Shown here: piece after piece, positions 52,337-60,345 of the stretch
How the letters are laid out: each line of letters starts with the position of its first letter
How positions within the stretch are numbered: the stretch's first letter is position 1
From: VAZQ01 sp036557705
GTDB lineage: Bacteria > Pseudomonadota > Alphaproteobacteria > Rhizobiales > Xanthobacteraceae
DNA length: 64,000 bases
Reading direction: 5' to 3'
Assembly: GCA_036557705.1 (NCBI GenBank)
Contig: DATBHB010000159.1
Location: forward strand, 1-64,000
Notes under the pieces: model-generated
Databases searched by the model: none
What the model was told of the DNA's origin: nothing
Seen by the model: the letters and a program-made list of their open reading frames with translations, nothing else
Made by a program: the position numbers and the translations under genes

Positions 52337-52879
52337 ATGGCGGAAAATACCACGATTGAGACCACTGAGCATCAAAGCGAGCGTGGAGGCGGATTTCCGC
52401 CGTTCCAGAAGGAAAATTTTCCCTCGCAGTTGGTCTGGCTCGCGATCACCTTTGTGGCGCTTTACCTCCTGATGTCTCGCGTAGCGCTGCCGCGCGTCGC
52501 TGCCATCTTCGAGATCCGGCGCAAGCAAAGGGATGCCGATCTGGCCGAGGCCGGCCGGCTCAAGAGTGCATCCGAGGAGGCATTGGCCGGCTACGAGAAG
52601 GCGCTTTCCGATGCCCGCAGCCGGGCACAGTCACTCGCCGCCGAAGCACGCCAGAAGCAAGCCGCCGACGCAGAGGCCGCCCGCACTGACCTCGATGCGA
52701 AACTCAACGCGCGTATTGCCGAGGCCGCGGACAGCATTCATGCGCGCCGAGCCGCTGCCATGGCCAATGTACACGCAATCGCCGCCGATGCTGCAACCGC
52801 CATTCTGGAACGGCTGATCGGGCGTACTGCCGAGCCCGGCGAGGTCAAAGCCGCTGTTGCCGGCGCGTTGAACTCTTGA
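52337..52879 (+). CDS. atpF': ATP synthase subunit b'
   Basis: This 180-residue peripheral-stalk subunit has an N-terminal hydrophilic segment, one membrane helix (LVWLAITFVALYLLMSRVAL, about 34-53), and a long Ala/Glu/Lys-rich coiled coil to the C-terminus. It pairs with the b subunit encoded 7 bp downstream. The presence of both b' and b is typical of alphaproteobacteria and photosynthetic lineages. Confidence 0.94.
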   Translation: MAENTTIETTEHQSERGGGFPPFQKENFPSQLVWLAITFVALYLLMSRVALPRVAAIFEIRRKQRDADLAEAGRLKSASEEALAGYEKALSDARSRAQSLAAEARQKQAADAEAARTDLDAKLNARIAEAADSIHARRAAAMANVHAIAADAATAILERLIGRTAEPGEVKAAVAGALNS

Positions 52880-52886
52880 GGCCGAA

Positions 52887-53369
52887 ATGTTGGAAGCCGA
52901 AACCTGGGTCGCGGTCGCGACTTTGATCTTCCTCGGAGTGCTGGTCTATTTCCGCTTCCACACCTCGATTGTCGGCAACCTCGATCAGCGCGCGGCACGC
53001 ATCAAGTCGGAACTGGAGGAGGCGCGCCGGATCAAGCTCGAAGCACAAGCGCTGCTCGCCGAGTCGGAGCGCAAGCAGCGGGAAGCTGATCAGGAAGCAG
53101 AAGCCCTTATCGCCGGCGCCAGAGCCGAAGCTGAACGCCTGGCGCTCGAAGCCAAGGCCAAGCTGGAGGAATTCGTCTCCCGTCGCAGCAAGGCGGCGGA
53201 GGCCAAGATCGTGCAGGCGGAAGCGCAGGCGCTCGCCGACGTGCGCGCGGCCGCTGCCGAGGCCGCCGTCAAGGCGGCCGAGCGGATCTTGACCCGGACG
53301 GTCAAAGGCAAGGTTGCCGACGAGCTTATCGACAGGGGCGTCGAAGAGCTGAAATCGAAACTCAATTAG
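52887..53369 (+). CDS. atpF: ATP synthase subunit b
   Basis: This 160-residue peripheral-stalk subunit has a single N-terminal membrane helix (TWVAVATLIFLGVLVYFRF) and a long coiled coil (NLDQRAARIKSELEEARRIKLEAQALLAESERKQ). It dimerises with b' to hold F1 against F0. It ends the F0 operon, 1 bp before the stop of a convergent lipoprotein gene. Confidence 0.95.
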   Translation: MLEAETWVAVATLIFLGVLVYFRFHTSIVGNLDQRAARIKSELEEARRIKLEAQALLAESERKQREADQEAEALIAGARAEAERLALEAKAKLEEFVSRRSKAAEAKIVQAEAQALADVRAAAAEAAVKAAERILTRTVKGKVADELIDRGVEELKSKLN

Positions 53370-53370
53370 G

Positions 53371-54054
53371 CTATTTCGCCCTGCCCTTCTTCGCGGGGGG
53401 GCGCCGGTCGTTGCGGTCGCCAATCTCGTCAAAGCCGACATAAACCACGTAGGCTGTCAGTTCATCGATCGGCGGCAGCGGAAAACTCAAATCATCTTCG
53501 ATGTCGGTGAATACGGTATTGGGCGCCCCCGGCGGCAGGTCGGCCGAGAGGCGCTTGAATTTCGTGACAATCGTCTTGGGTTCCGGACCTTCGCGCACCA
53601 CCGCGTAACGCAGCGGCACTTCAATCTGGTTGGGAGCCCCCGCCGGCCCTACCACCGCGCGGCCTTGGATGCCCACGCGCATCGTGAGGGTCTGTCCGTT
53701 CAGCGCGCACTGGCGGGCAACTTGGATGAAAGTCAGCTGGTAGCGCACATCGCTGGCGGTCGCCTGCTGCACCGGGTTGGTCACCGAGAGGGTGCCGGCC
53801 CCCGAGCGGATGTCGACCGTTGGGCAATTATCCTCGATCTTGATCGCCGCAACGGCGGCAGGTTTGGGGGCCTCAGCCTTGCTCGAGGCTGCATCGGAAG
53901 CCGCCGGCGTGGACTCAAACCAGTCGAGGCTGCCCGCACATCCTGAGAGGACCGCGCCGCTCGCCAACAGGGTCGCGCCAACGAGGCCCTTACGGCAGAT
54001 CCCCAATTCTCGTCTCGCGGGAAGCGGGTCCATTGCTTTGCGGAATCGCGACAT
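53371..54054 (-). CDS. Putative lipoprotein of unknown function
   Basis: This protein of 227 residues has a basic start, a hydrophobic stretch (LVGATLLASGAVLSGC) ending in a lipobox Cys at about 39, and a mature domain of mostly beta strands (NCPTVDIRSGAGTLSV, VRYQLTFIQVARQCALNG, TMRVGIQGRAVVGPAGAPNQIEVPLRYAVV, DDLSFPLPP). It resembles conserved lipoproteins near the ATP synthase genes in related genomes. The function is unknown. The ATG at 54054 is preferred over a longer frame up to 54279, because the latter adds residues without signal-like character. Confidence 0.72.
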   Translation of the reverse strand: MSRFRKAMDPLPARRELGICRKGLVGATLLASGAVLSGCAGSLDWFESTPAASDAASSKAEAPKPAAVAAIKIEDNCPTVDIRSGAGTLSVTNPVQQATASDVRYQLTFIQVARQCALNGQTLTMRVGIQGRAVVGPAGAPNQIEVPLRYAVVREGPEPKTIVTKFKRLSADLPPGAPNTVFTDIEDDLSFPLPPIDELTAYVVYVGFDEIGDRNDRRPPAKKGRAK

Positions 54055-54127
54055 GAGGGGTGTTCTATACCAGCGCAACCGTGGCGCTCCCAAGGCATCC
54101 CCAGGGGGCAGCGCGCAAGGGTTGGGC

Positions 54128-54709
54128 TCAGGGGTCGCCTTTGAGGCGGGCAAACAGCAGGTGGTCCTGCCAGGTTCCGTCAATACAAAGATATTGGCGG
54201 GCGAATCCCTCGCGCTGAAATCCGGTCTTTTCGAGCAATCTGATGGAAGCCACGTTGGCTGGAATGCACGCTGCTTCAATCCGATGCAGCCGCAAGGCTT
54301 CGAACGCGAACGGGATCACGGCGCGCACCGCCGCGGTCATGTATCCGCGGCGTGCGTAGTTGCGCCCCATCCAGTAGCCGAGCGTGCACGCCTGCGCACA
54401 GCCACGGCGCACATTGGCGAGGGTGAGGCCCCCGACCAGGACATTGTCGTTCCTGCGGAAAATAAAGAACGGGTAGGCGAGATCGCCCCGCTGGTCCTCG
54501 AAATAGCGCCGGATGCGGCGGCGAAATGAGGCACGAGTGAGATCGTCCGCCGGCCACGTGGGCTCCCACGGCGTGAGAAAATCGCGGCTTGCCTCCCGCA
54601 AGGCGGCCCATTCGGGATAATCGCCCATCTGCGGCTGGCGCAGCACAACCGCCTCGCCGGCGATCGCCGGCAATTGCTCGGAGAGATTCACGGATCGGAA
54701 AAACGCCAT
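54128..54709 (-). CDS. GNAT acetyltransferase (RimJ/RimL type)
   Basis: This 193-residue acetyltransferase has the RimJ/RimL layout: VVLRQPQMGDYPEWAALREASRDFLTPWEPTW, LGYWMGRNYARRGYMTAAVRAVIPFAF (acetyl-CoA-binding pyrophosphate loop), and LHRIEAACIPANVASIRLLEKTGFQREGFARQYLCIDG. Such enzymes acetylate N-termini of ribosomal proteins or other amines. It lies 12 bp after the M16 peptidase gene in a thrC-peptidase-acetyltransferase run that is common in this order. Confidence 0.9.
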   Translation of the reverse strand: MAFFRSVNLSEQLPAIAGEAVVLRQPQMGDYPEWAALREASRDFLTPWEPTWPADDLTRASFRRRIRRYFEDQRGDLAYPFFIFRRNDNVLVGGLTLANVRRGCAQACTLGYWMGRNYARRGYMTAAVRAVIPFAFEALRLHRIEAACIPANVASIRLLEKTGFQREGFARQYLCIDGTWQDHLLFARLKGDP

Positions 54710-54721
54710 CGAAGTCCTGGA

Positions 54722-55993
54722 TCAGGCAGACGGGCGCACAAGACTTTCTGCGATCGTTGCTGCGGTTTCAAGGCCAGACCCGGGCCCAAGCGCGGCGATT
54801 GCCGGCCGGCCGCGCCCGATCAGCGCCTTCCCGGCGGCGCGCACGCTCTCAACGGTGACCGACTCGATTCGAGTCACCAGCTCGTCGAGCGGAATCGGCC
54901 GCCCCCAGGCAAACATCTGGCGAGCCAGCTGCTCGGCGCGCGCGCTCGAGCTCTCGAGCGCCATGAGCAGGCCCGCTTTCATCTGCGCCTTGGCCCGCGC
55001 GATCTCGGTCTCGTTGATGGTCTCCGCCGCATTGGCAATCTCGTCCACGACGACGCGCATCAGCTCAGGTACGTCTGCGGCGTCCGTGCCGGCATAGAGG
55101 CCGAACATCCCAATGTCGCAGTAGGGCGCATGAAATGCGTAAATCGAGTAGCAGAGGCCGCGCATTTCGCGCACCTCCTGGAACAGGCGCGAAGACATGC
55201 CCCCGCCCAGCACACTGGTGAAGACCTGCAGGCTGAACAGGCTTGGATCGCGTTGCGACACGCCGGGCATGGCGAGCGCCACATGGACCTGTTCGAGGTC
55301 GCGCGCCTCGATGTGCGAGCCCCCGACAAAGCTCGCCGGTTCGGGCGTGGGCGCAGCCGGGCCATTGAAGGAGGCAAAATGATGCTCGACCTCCGCCATC
55401 AACATTCGATGATCGACTGCGCCGGCTGCAACAATCACCATGCCGGGCGCGCGGTAGCTGCGGGCCAGATAGGCTGCGAGCTTGCGGCGATCGAATGAGC
55501 GCACCGTCTCGCGCGTGCCCAGGATCGAGCGACCGATTGGCTGGCCGGGGAAAGCGGTCTCCTGGAGGCGATCGAAGACGAGATCGTCGGGCGCATCCTC
55601 GGCGGCGCCGATTTCCTGCACGATTACGTTTTGCTCGCGCTGGAGCTCCTCTGGGTCGAAAGCGGGATTCGACAGGATGTCGGCGAGCACGTTCAATGCA
55701 AGCGGAACATCCCCCGCGAGCGTGCGCGCGTAGTAAGCCGTCGTTTCGATGCCGGTTGCGGCATTGAGGTCGCCGCCAACCGCTTCGATCTCCTCGGCGA
55801 TCTGGCGGGCGGTGCGGCGCGCCGTTCCCTTGAAAGCCATATGCTCTAGCAGATGCGAAATCCCATGCTCGTCCGGCTGCTCGTGACGGCTGCCCGAACT
55901 CACCCAGACCCCGAGCGATACGGTCTGGAGATGCGGCATGGCGTCGGCGATGACTGTGAGGCCGGAACCAAGCCGGCTGACTTCGACGCTCAT
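54722..55993 (-). CDS. M16 family zinc metallopeptidase
   Basis: This 423-residue protease resembles the mitochondrial processing peptidase beta subunit. The inverted zinc motif HxxEH is in HGISHLLEHMAFKGT (His47, Glu50, His51), with the downstream Glu in the expected acidic segment. The N-terminal half forms the catalytic domain and the C-terminal half the non-catalytic partner domain. The ATG at 55993 overlaps the thrC stop by 4 bp (translational coupling); the longer frame up to 56137 lies inside thrC and is rejected. It is expected in the cytoplasm or periplasm; no clear signal peptide is visible. Confidence 0.9.
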   Translation of the reverse strand: MSVEVSRLGSGLTVIADAMPHLQTVSLGVWVSSGSRHEQPDEHGISHLLEHMAFKGTARRTARQIAEEIEAVGGDLNAATGIETTAYYARTLAGDVPLALNVLADILSNPAFDPEELQREQNVIVQEIGAAEDAPDDLVFDRLQETAFPGQPIGRSILGTRETVRSFDRRKLAAYLARSYRAPGMVIVAAGAVDHRMLMAEVEHHFASFNGPAAPTPEPASFVGGSHIEARDLEQVHVALAMPGVSQRDPSLFSLQVFTSVLGGGMSSRLFQEVREMRGLCYSIYAFHAPYCDIGMFGLYAGTDAADVPELMRVVVDEIANAAETINETEIARAKAQMKAGLLMALESSSARAEQLARQMFAWGRPIPLDELVTRIESVTVESVRAAGKALIGRGRPAIAALGPGSGLETAATIAESLVRPSA

Positions 55994-57405
55994 GCAAGGG
56001 CTCCTTCGCGGGCGGCGCGGGTGGCTGAGAGGATGTGGCGTTCGACGGCGGCGCGGTCGGCCGGCAATCTGGTGATGCGCTCCGGCCGCTCGTTGAGGTC
56101 GGCGAGCCAATCGGGAAGACGAGGGCGCACCCCGCACGCCGCTTCGACGGCATCCGGAAATTTCGCGGGGTGCGCGGTTCCGAGCACCACCATGGGCACC
56201 GAACGGTCGCGCGTTTCCTTTTCGGCGACCGCAACGCCAACTGCGCCATGCGGGTCGATGAGCTCACCGGTTTCGCGCAGGATGGTGCGCATGGTCGCTG
56301 CCGTCTCCTGCTCGTCGGCATGGTCGGCGGAAAACGTCGCGCGCAGTCTCGATAATGCCTCGGCCGAAAGGGTGAACAGCCCGGAATGGGCGAGCGAAGC
56401 CATGAGGACTCGCACCGGCTGGCTGACGCGCCCATAGGCGTCGAACAGGATGCGTTCGAAATTCGAGGCGACCTGGATGTCCATCGACGGCGAGATCGTC
56501 GGCACGACCGCGCGTGGCTCATAGGTGCCGGTGGCGAGCGTGCGGGCCAAAATGTCGTTGCTATTGGTTGCGATCACCAGCCGATCGATCGGCAGTCCCA
56601 TCGAGAGGGCAACATAGCCGGCATAAATGTCGCCGAAATTTCCGGTCGGTACGGTGAAGGCCACCCTGCGGTGGGGCGCGCCAAGCGCAACCGCAGCGGT
56701 GAAATAATAGGCTAGCTGGGCCACAAGCCGCGTCCAGTTGATCGAGTTCACCCCCGAGAGGGCGACCTTGTCGCGGAAGCCATGGTGGTTGAACAGCCCC
56801 TTGAGAATGGCCTGGCAGTCGTCGAAGGTGCCTTCGATTGCGAGCGCATGCACATTCTCGTCCGCAGCCGTCGTCATCATCCGCCGCTGCACATCGGAAA
56901 TGCGGCCATGCGGAAAGAGAACGAAAAGGTCGGCGCAGGGGAGGCCTCGGAAGGCCTCGACTGCGGCACCGCCGGTATCACCGGAAGTTGCAACTACGAT
57001 CGTGCTTCGCTCGCCGCGTGCTGCGAGGGCATGGTCCATCAGGCGCCCGAGCAGCTGCATGGCCAGATCTTTGAAGGCCAAGGTCGGGCCGTGGAAAAGC
57101 TCGAGCAGGAACTCGTTCGGACCGTACTGGACAAGCGGGGCGACCGCGGGATGCCGGAAGGCGCCATAGGCCTCGCGCGTCATGCGGGCGAGGTCGTGCT
57201 CGGGGATGGCCTCGCCGACAAATGGGCGGACGACTTCGACCGCCACTTCCGCGTAGGGCCGCCCGGCAAAATTTGCGATGGTGCCGGGATCGAGGCGCGG
57301 CCAAGTCTCGGGGACATAAAGCCCGCCATCGCGCGCAAGTCCGGCGAGCATCACCTCGACAAAATCGAGCGATGGCCCTTCCCCCCTGGTCGAGACGTAC
57401 CGCAC
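55990..57405 (-). CDS. thrC: Threonine synthase
   Basis: This 471-residue PLP enzyme converts O-phosphohomoserine to threonine. Hallmarks are RYVSTRGEGPSLDFVEVMLAGLARDGGLYVPETWP, the PLP Lys112 in FHGPTLAFKDLAMQLLG, VATSGDTGGAAVEAFRG and SINWTRLVAQLAYYF. The GTG at 57405 is chosen because AGGAAGG precedes it and the family N-terminus follows; a frame to 57693 adds unrelated sequence. It is the first gene of a thrC-M16-GNAT run. Confidence 0.95.
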   Translation of the reverse strand: MRYVSTRGEGPSLDFVEVMLAGLARDGGLYVPETWPRLDPGTIANFAGRPYAEVAVEVVRPFVGEAIPEHDLARMTREAYGAFRHPAVAPLVQYGPNEFLLELFHGPTLAFKDLAMQLLGRLMDHALAARGERSTIVVATSGDTGGAAVEAFRGLPCADLFVLFPHGRISDVQRRMMTTAADENVHALAIEGTFDDCQAILKGLFNHHGFRDKVALSGVNSINWTRLVAQLAYYFTAAVALGAPHRRVAFTVPTGNFGDIYAGYVALSMGLPIDRLVIATNSNDILARTLATGTYEPRAVVPTISPSMDIQVASNFERILFDAYGRVSQPVRVLMASLAHSGLFTLSAEALSRLRATFSADHADEQETAATMRTILRETGELIDPHGAVGVAVAEKETRDRSVPMVVLGTAHPAKFPDAVEAACGVRPRLPDWLADLNERPERITRLPADRAAVERHILSATRAAREGALA

Positions 57406-57639
57406 CGTTGGCCTTCCTGGCTCTTTTTGCTCGTTTGCGGCTCCGCTCGGCGGAAGGCTGCACCGGGGTTGCGCCCGGACCAAGCTGCACGGGCGAGCTG
57501 CGCTGTAAGCTATTGATAGGGCTGATGTTCCGGCGCCGGCGAACGGCCCCGAAGCAGCGGCGGGATTAAGAGTAATGGCTGGGATGCCCCGGCACAAGGA
57601 CGCTCGGGAGCAGGGCTTGCGATTGCGGCGAACGTCAAA

Positions 57640-57651
57640 CCGTATATACGG
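57640..57651. promoter_or_regulatory. Candidate BrnA operator
   Basis: The perfect 12-bp palindrome CCGTATATACGG lies 6 bp before the brnT start, where BrnA-type repressors bind in known brnTA loci. It overlaps the likely start of transcription or leader. Confidence 0.5.
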
Positions 57652-57656
57652 AGCAT

Positions 57657-57926
57657 GTGAAAATCGTCTGGGATGAGCCCAAGCGGCAAACAAATGTCGC
57701 CAGGCATGGGCTCGATCTGGCTGATGCTGAATCGTTTGATTGGGAAGACGCTCTCGTAGTCCGGGGCCATGCTGGCGCCGATAGCCGACCGCGATACAGG
57801 GCTGTTGGATGGCTGCGAAAGAACCTCGTGACGGTAGTGTTTTCTCGCCTCGGGAGCGAGGCGGTTTCAGTGATCAGCCTTCGCCCGGCAAGCCGGACGG
57901 AAAGGATGCTGTATGCCGAAAAATAA
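57657..57926 (+). CDS. brnT: BrnT-type toxin
   Basis: This 89-residue toxin of the BrnT (RelE-like fold) family starts MKIVWDEPKRQTNVARHGLDLADAESFDWEDALVV, with the K-x-x-x-N-x-x-x-H-G motif typical of BrnT. Middle and end parts are GADSRPRYRAVGWL and ISLRPASRTERMLY. It is predicted to be a ribonuclease. The start is GTG. It overlaps brnA by 14 bp, the usual toxin-first order. Confidence 0.9.
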   Translation: MKIVWDEPKRQTNVARHGLDLADAESFDWEDALVVRGHAGADSRPRYRAVGWLRKNLVTVVFSRLGSEAVSVISLRPASRTERMLYAEK

Positions 57927-58218
57927 GCGCAAGCCTCCGACGCTTTCTGACGCAGAGGAAAGACGAATCCAGGCGGGGATTGCGGCCGATCCGGACAATC
58001 CAGAATGGACGGCGCAGGATTTCCAGAGGGCGAAGCCTTTCGCACTGATGTTCCCCGCATTAGCGAGGCGCCGGCGTGTGCGAACTCCGCAAAAAAAGCT
58101 CACCAAGGTCGCCGTGTCCCTGCGTCTGACCAGGGAAGTTGTCGAACGCTTCAAGGCCGGCGGTCCCGGCTGGCAGACGCGTATGGACGAGGCGCTCAAG
58201 AAGGCGGTCGGACTGTAA
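57913..58218 (+). CDS. brnA: BrnA-type antitoxin
   Basis: This 101-residue antitoxin has a polar N-terminus (SDAEERRIQAGIAADPDNPEWTAQDFQRAKPF) and a C-terminal ribbon-helix-helix (KVAVSLRLTREVVERFKAGGPGWQTRMDEALKKAV), the BrnA layout. It neutralises BrnT and should repress the operon through the palindrome upstream of brnT. It is adjacent to the convergent receptor gene (stops touching). Confidence 0.92.
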   Translation: MPKNKRKPPTLSDAEERRIQAGIAADPDNPEWTAQDFQRAKPFALMFPALARRRRVRTPQKKLTKVAVSLRLTREVVERFKAGGPGWQTRMDEALKKAVGL

Positions 58219-59259
58219 CTAATCCCCGCCCGCGCCGGTGAGGCTCATCGCTTCTTTGGCAGCCTTGATGACCTCGGGCGGCATCGCATAGGCGTGCGCA
58301 ACGATCTGCGCCACCTTCTCTCCGGAAATTTCCTCGATATCGATATTCGCCCGCTTGGCATCGGCAATGAATGCAGGATCGTTCATCGCCTCATGGAAGG
58401 CCGCGCGCAACGCCGCAACCTTGTCCGGCGGCGTGCCCGGAGGCAGCAGGATCGGCCGATCCATTCCCATCGGGGCGAGCACCAGTTCCAGGATCTGCTT
58501 TGTCTTTTCGTCCTTGGCAAACTCGGCAAGCGCCGGCGAATCGGGAAATTCGGGATCGCGGGTCATTGCGATCTGGATCGGGACCGAAACCTTCTTCTGC
58601 GGAAACCAGTCCGGCCGCGTCGATTTGATCGAGGATTTCAAGCCGCCGCAGCGGCCCTGCACCTCGCCCCGCTCCATTGCGAGATAGACGTCGTTGCCGC
58701 CCTTATACCCGGAGATGACCTTGATTTTCGTGCCGAACAACTTGTCGATCATCGCCGGCATGGTTTCCATCTGCGAGCCCGCTCCGGTGCCGCCGACGAC
58801 GAATCCCTTGGTGAACAGGTCTTCCCATTTGGTGACGCCGGAAGCCGTCCAGGAGACGCAGATGCCGGTCGCCGCATTGATGCTGCCGATCCAGTTCATC
58901 TTCCGCGGGTCGAAATTCGCGCCCTTGATTCCATAGAGCGGCGCAAAGGGAACGCTCGAATGAACGAGCCCGATGGTGGTGCCGTCCTTGGGCGCGATCT
59001 TGTCGAGGTAGAGCATGGCGCGAATGCCGCCGGCGCCCGGCATGTTCTGGATCACGATCGTGGGCTTGCCCGGAATATGCGCGGAGAAATGCGGCGCAAA
59101 GACTTGCGCATATTCGGAATAGCCGCCGCCCGCCCCGGCCGACAGTATCCAACTGATGCTCTTGCCCTTGTAGAAATCGGCAATCGGGTCGGCGCTCGCC
59201 GCGGCGATCGGCGGTGCGAGCAGCGCGACGGCAGCGAGGATGGCGTTGATCGGCTGCAT
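58219..59259 (-). CDS. Tripartite tricarboxylate-type receptor
   Basis: This 346-residue periplasmic receptor has a signal peptide (MQPINAILAAVALLAPPIAAASA) and a Bug/TctC-like fold: IADFYKGKSISWILSAGAGGGYSEYAQVFAPHF, PTIVIQNMPGAGGIRAMLYL, and GYKGGNDVYLAMERGEVQGRCGG. It differs from the receptor at 24507 in its wording, so it belongs to another branch. No TctA/TctB genes are in the window. It is upstream of the VOC protein gene's end on the same strand, separated by a repeat element. Confidence 0.82.
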   Translation of the reverse strand: MQPINAILAAVALLAPPIAAASADPIADFYKGKSISWILSAGAGGGYSEYAQVFAPHFSAHIPGKPTIVIQNMPGAGGIRAMLYLDKIAPKDGTTIGLVHSSVPFAPLYGIKGANFDPRKMNWIGSINAATGICVSWTASGVTKWEDLFTKGFVVGGTGAGSQMETMPAMIDKLFGTKIKVISGYKGGNDVYLAMERGEVQGRCGGLKSSIKSTRPDWFPQKKVSVPIQIAMTRDPEFPDSPALAEFAKDEKTKQILELVLAPMGMDRPILLPPGTPPDKVAALRAAFHEAMNDPAFIADAKRANIDIEEISGEKVAQIVAHAYAMPPEVIKAAKEAMSLTGAGGD

Positions 59260-59284
59260 GAGAGCGCTCCTGGTCTAACTGACT

Positions 59285-59447
59285 CGTAGGGTGAGCAAAA
59301 TCGCCTTGCAAGATGCTATGATCAGGCAGACTGTCGAGGCGATTTTGCCCACGCGGTCCACTTCTGCGATTTACCACCGCGTGGGCAAAGGCGCGCACAA
59401 GTTGTGCACAAATCGGCGTGTCGTAACGCGCCTTTGCCCACTCTACG
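59285..59447. repeat. Miniature inverted-repeat element, related to 16297-16444
   Basis: This 163-bp element has imperfect 15-bp ends (CGTAGGGTGAGCAAA at 59285-59299, TTTGCCCACTCTACG at 59433-59447, 13 of 15 matching) and internal palindromes. It lies between two co-oriented genes and ends 1 bp before the stop of the VOC gene. TAACTGACTC before the left end recalls the outer end of the 16297-16444 element. Confidence 0.6.
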
Positions 59448-59448
59448 A

Positions 59449-60264
59449 TTAATCCGCCATCACATCGATCAGAATGCCGTCGGGATCGGCCAATCGGTGC
59501 TGCCCCATGGCGCAGCTTCGCTCGAACAGCCGATCGAGCGCTGCGCCCTCCTTGCCGCTCGCGACCGGCGCCGGCGCCAGCCGCGGATTGTCGGCGGCGA
59601 TGCGCTCGACGTCGGACTTGAAGGCATCGACGCTCTCGACCTTGAAGCCGATATGATCCATGCCGGAGGTGATGATGCCGGTGCCGTCGTAATCGGCGAT
59701 GTCCCAGGGCATCACCACCAGCGTCATGTGTCCGTCGGTGAGATAGTAATTGCGGTCCTGCGCGCTCTTCCTGACGTTGCTCGGCGCCAGTTCGAAGACA
59801 TCGCGATAGAATTCGGCCATCTCCTCCGGCCGCATCGTGCGCACAGCCACATGATTGATATGGCGCGGATTGGCCTTACCGTCGTTCTCTACATAAACTG
59901 ACGTGCGGTTCTCCATGTTCTTTTGCGAGAGGTCGAACACGTTGCCATCGGGATCGTGCGTCGAGATGCCGGCGAACGGCCGGTTCGACGGCCGCTTGAG
60001 CCATTTCACCATCGGATATTTCCTGCGCATGCGATCGAATACGGTCTCGCAGTCCTCGACCTGAATGCCGAAATGATCGAGCCCGGCAGCGCGCCCGGCG
60101 CGGCGTGGATTGATATTGAGCCCCACATAGCCGTCACCGACTGTGACGGCCCGCCCCGACCGGGTCTTCTCCGACGTCCGCATGCCGAAAGCCGCGATAT
60201 AGAATTGGGCGAGCTGAGCGTAATTCTCGCTGACAATGGCGACGTGGTTGATTTTGGAGAACAT
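59449..60264 (-). CDS. VOC-superfamily protein, extradiol-dioxygenase-like
   Basis: This 271-residue protein has two vicinal-oxygen-chelate modules: INHVAIVSENYAQLAQFYIAAFGM (1-120) and INHVAVRTMRPEEMAEFYRDVFEL (about 135-265). His7 and the second-domain His of INHVAV are candidate metal ligands, along with GMDHIGFKVE. It resembles catechol 2,3-dioxygenase-like or glyoxalase-like proteins rather than a classical ring-cleaving enzyme. A role in aromatic or organic-acid catabolism is likely; the substrate is unknown. Confidence 0.78.
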   Translation of the reverse strand: MFSKINHVAIVSENYAQLAQFYIAAFGMRTSEKTRSGRAVTVGDGYVGLNINPRRAGRAAGLDHFGIQVEDCETVFDRMRRKYPMVKWLKRPSNRPFAGISTHDPDGNVFDLSQKNMENRTSVYVENDGKANPRHINHVAVRTMRPEEMAEFYRDVFELAPSNVRKSAQDRNYYLTDGHMTLVVMPWDIADYDGTGIITSGMDHIGFKVESVDAFKSDVERIAADNPRLAPAPVASGKEGAALDRLFERSCAMGQHRLADPDGILIDVMAD

Positions 60265-60345
60265 ATCGGGGCTCCTGCTGCGCTCCGACTTTCGTCAGAT
60301 GATGCCATTATCTTGCCCGATTTCCGGACGGCCGGGAAGGAGGCA

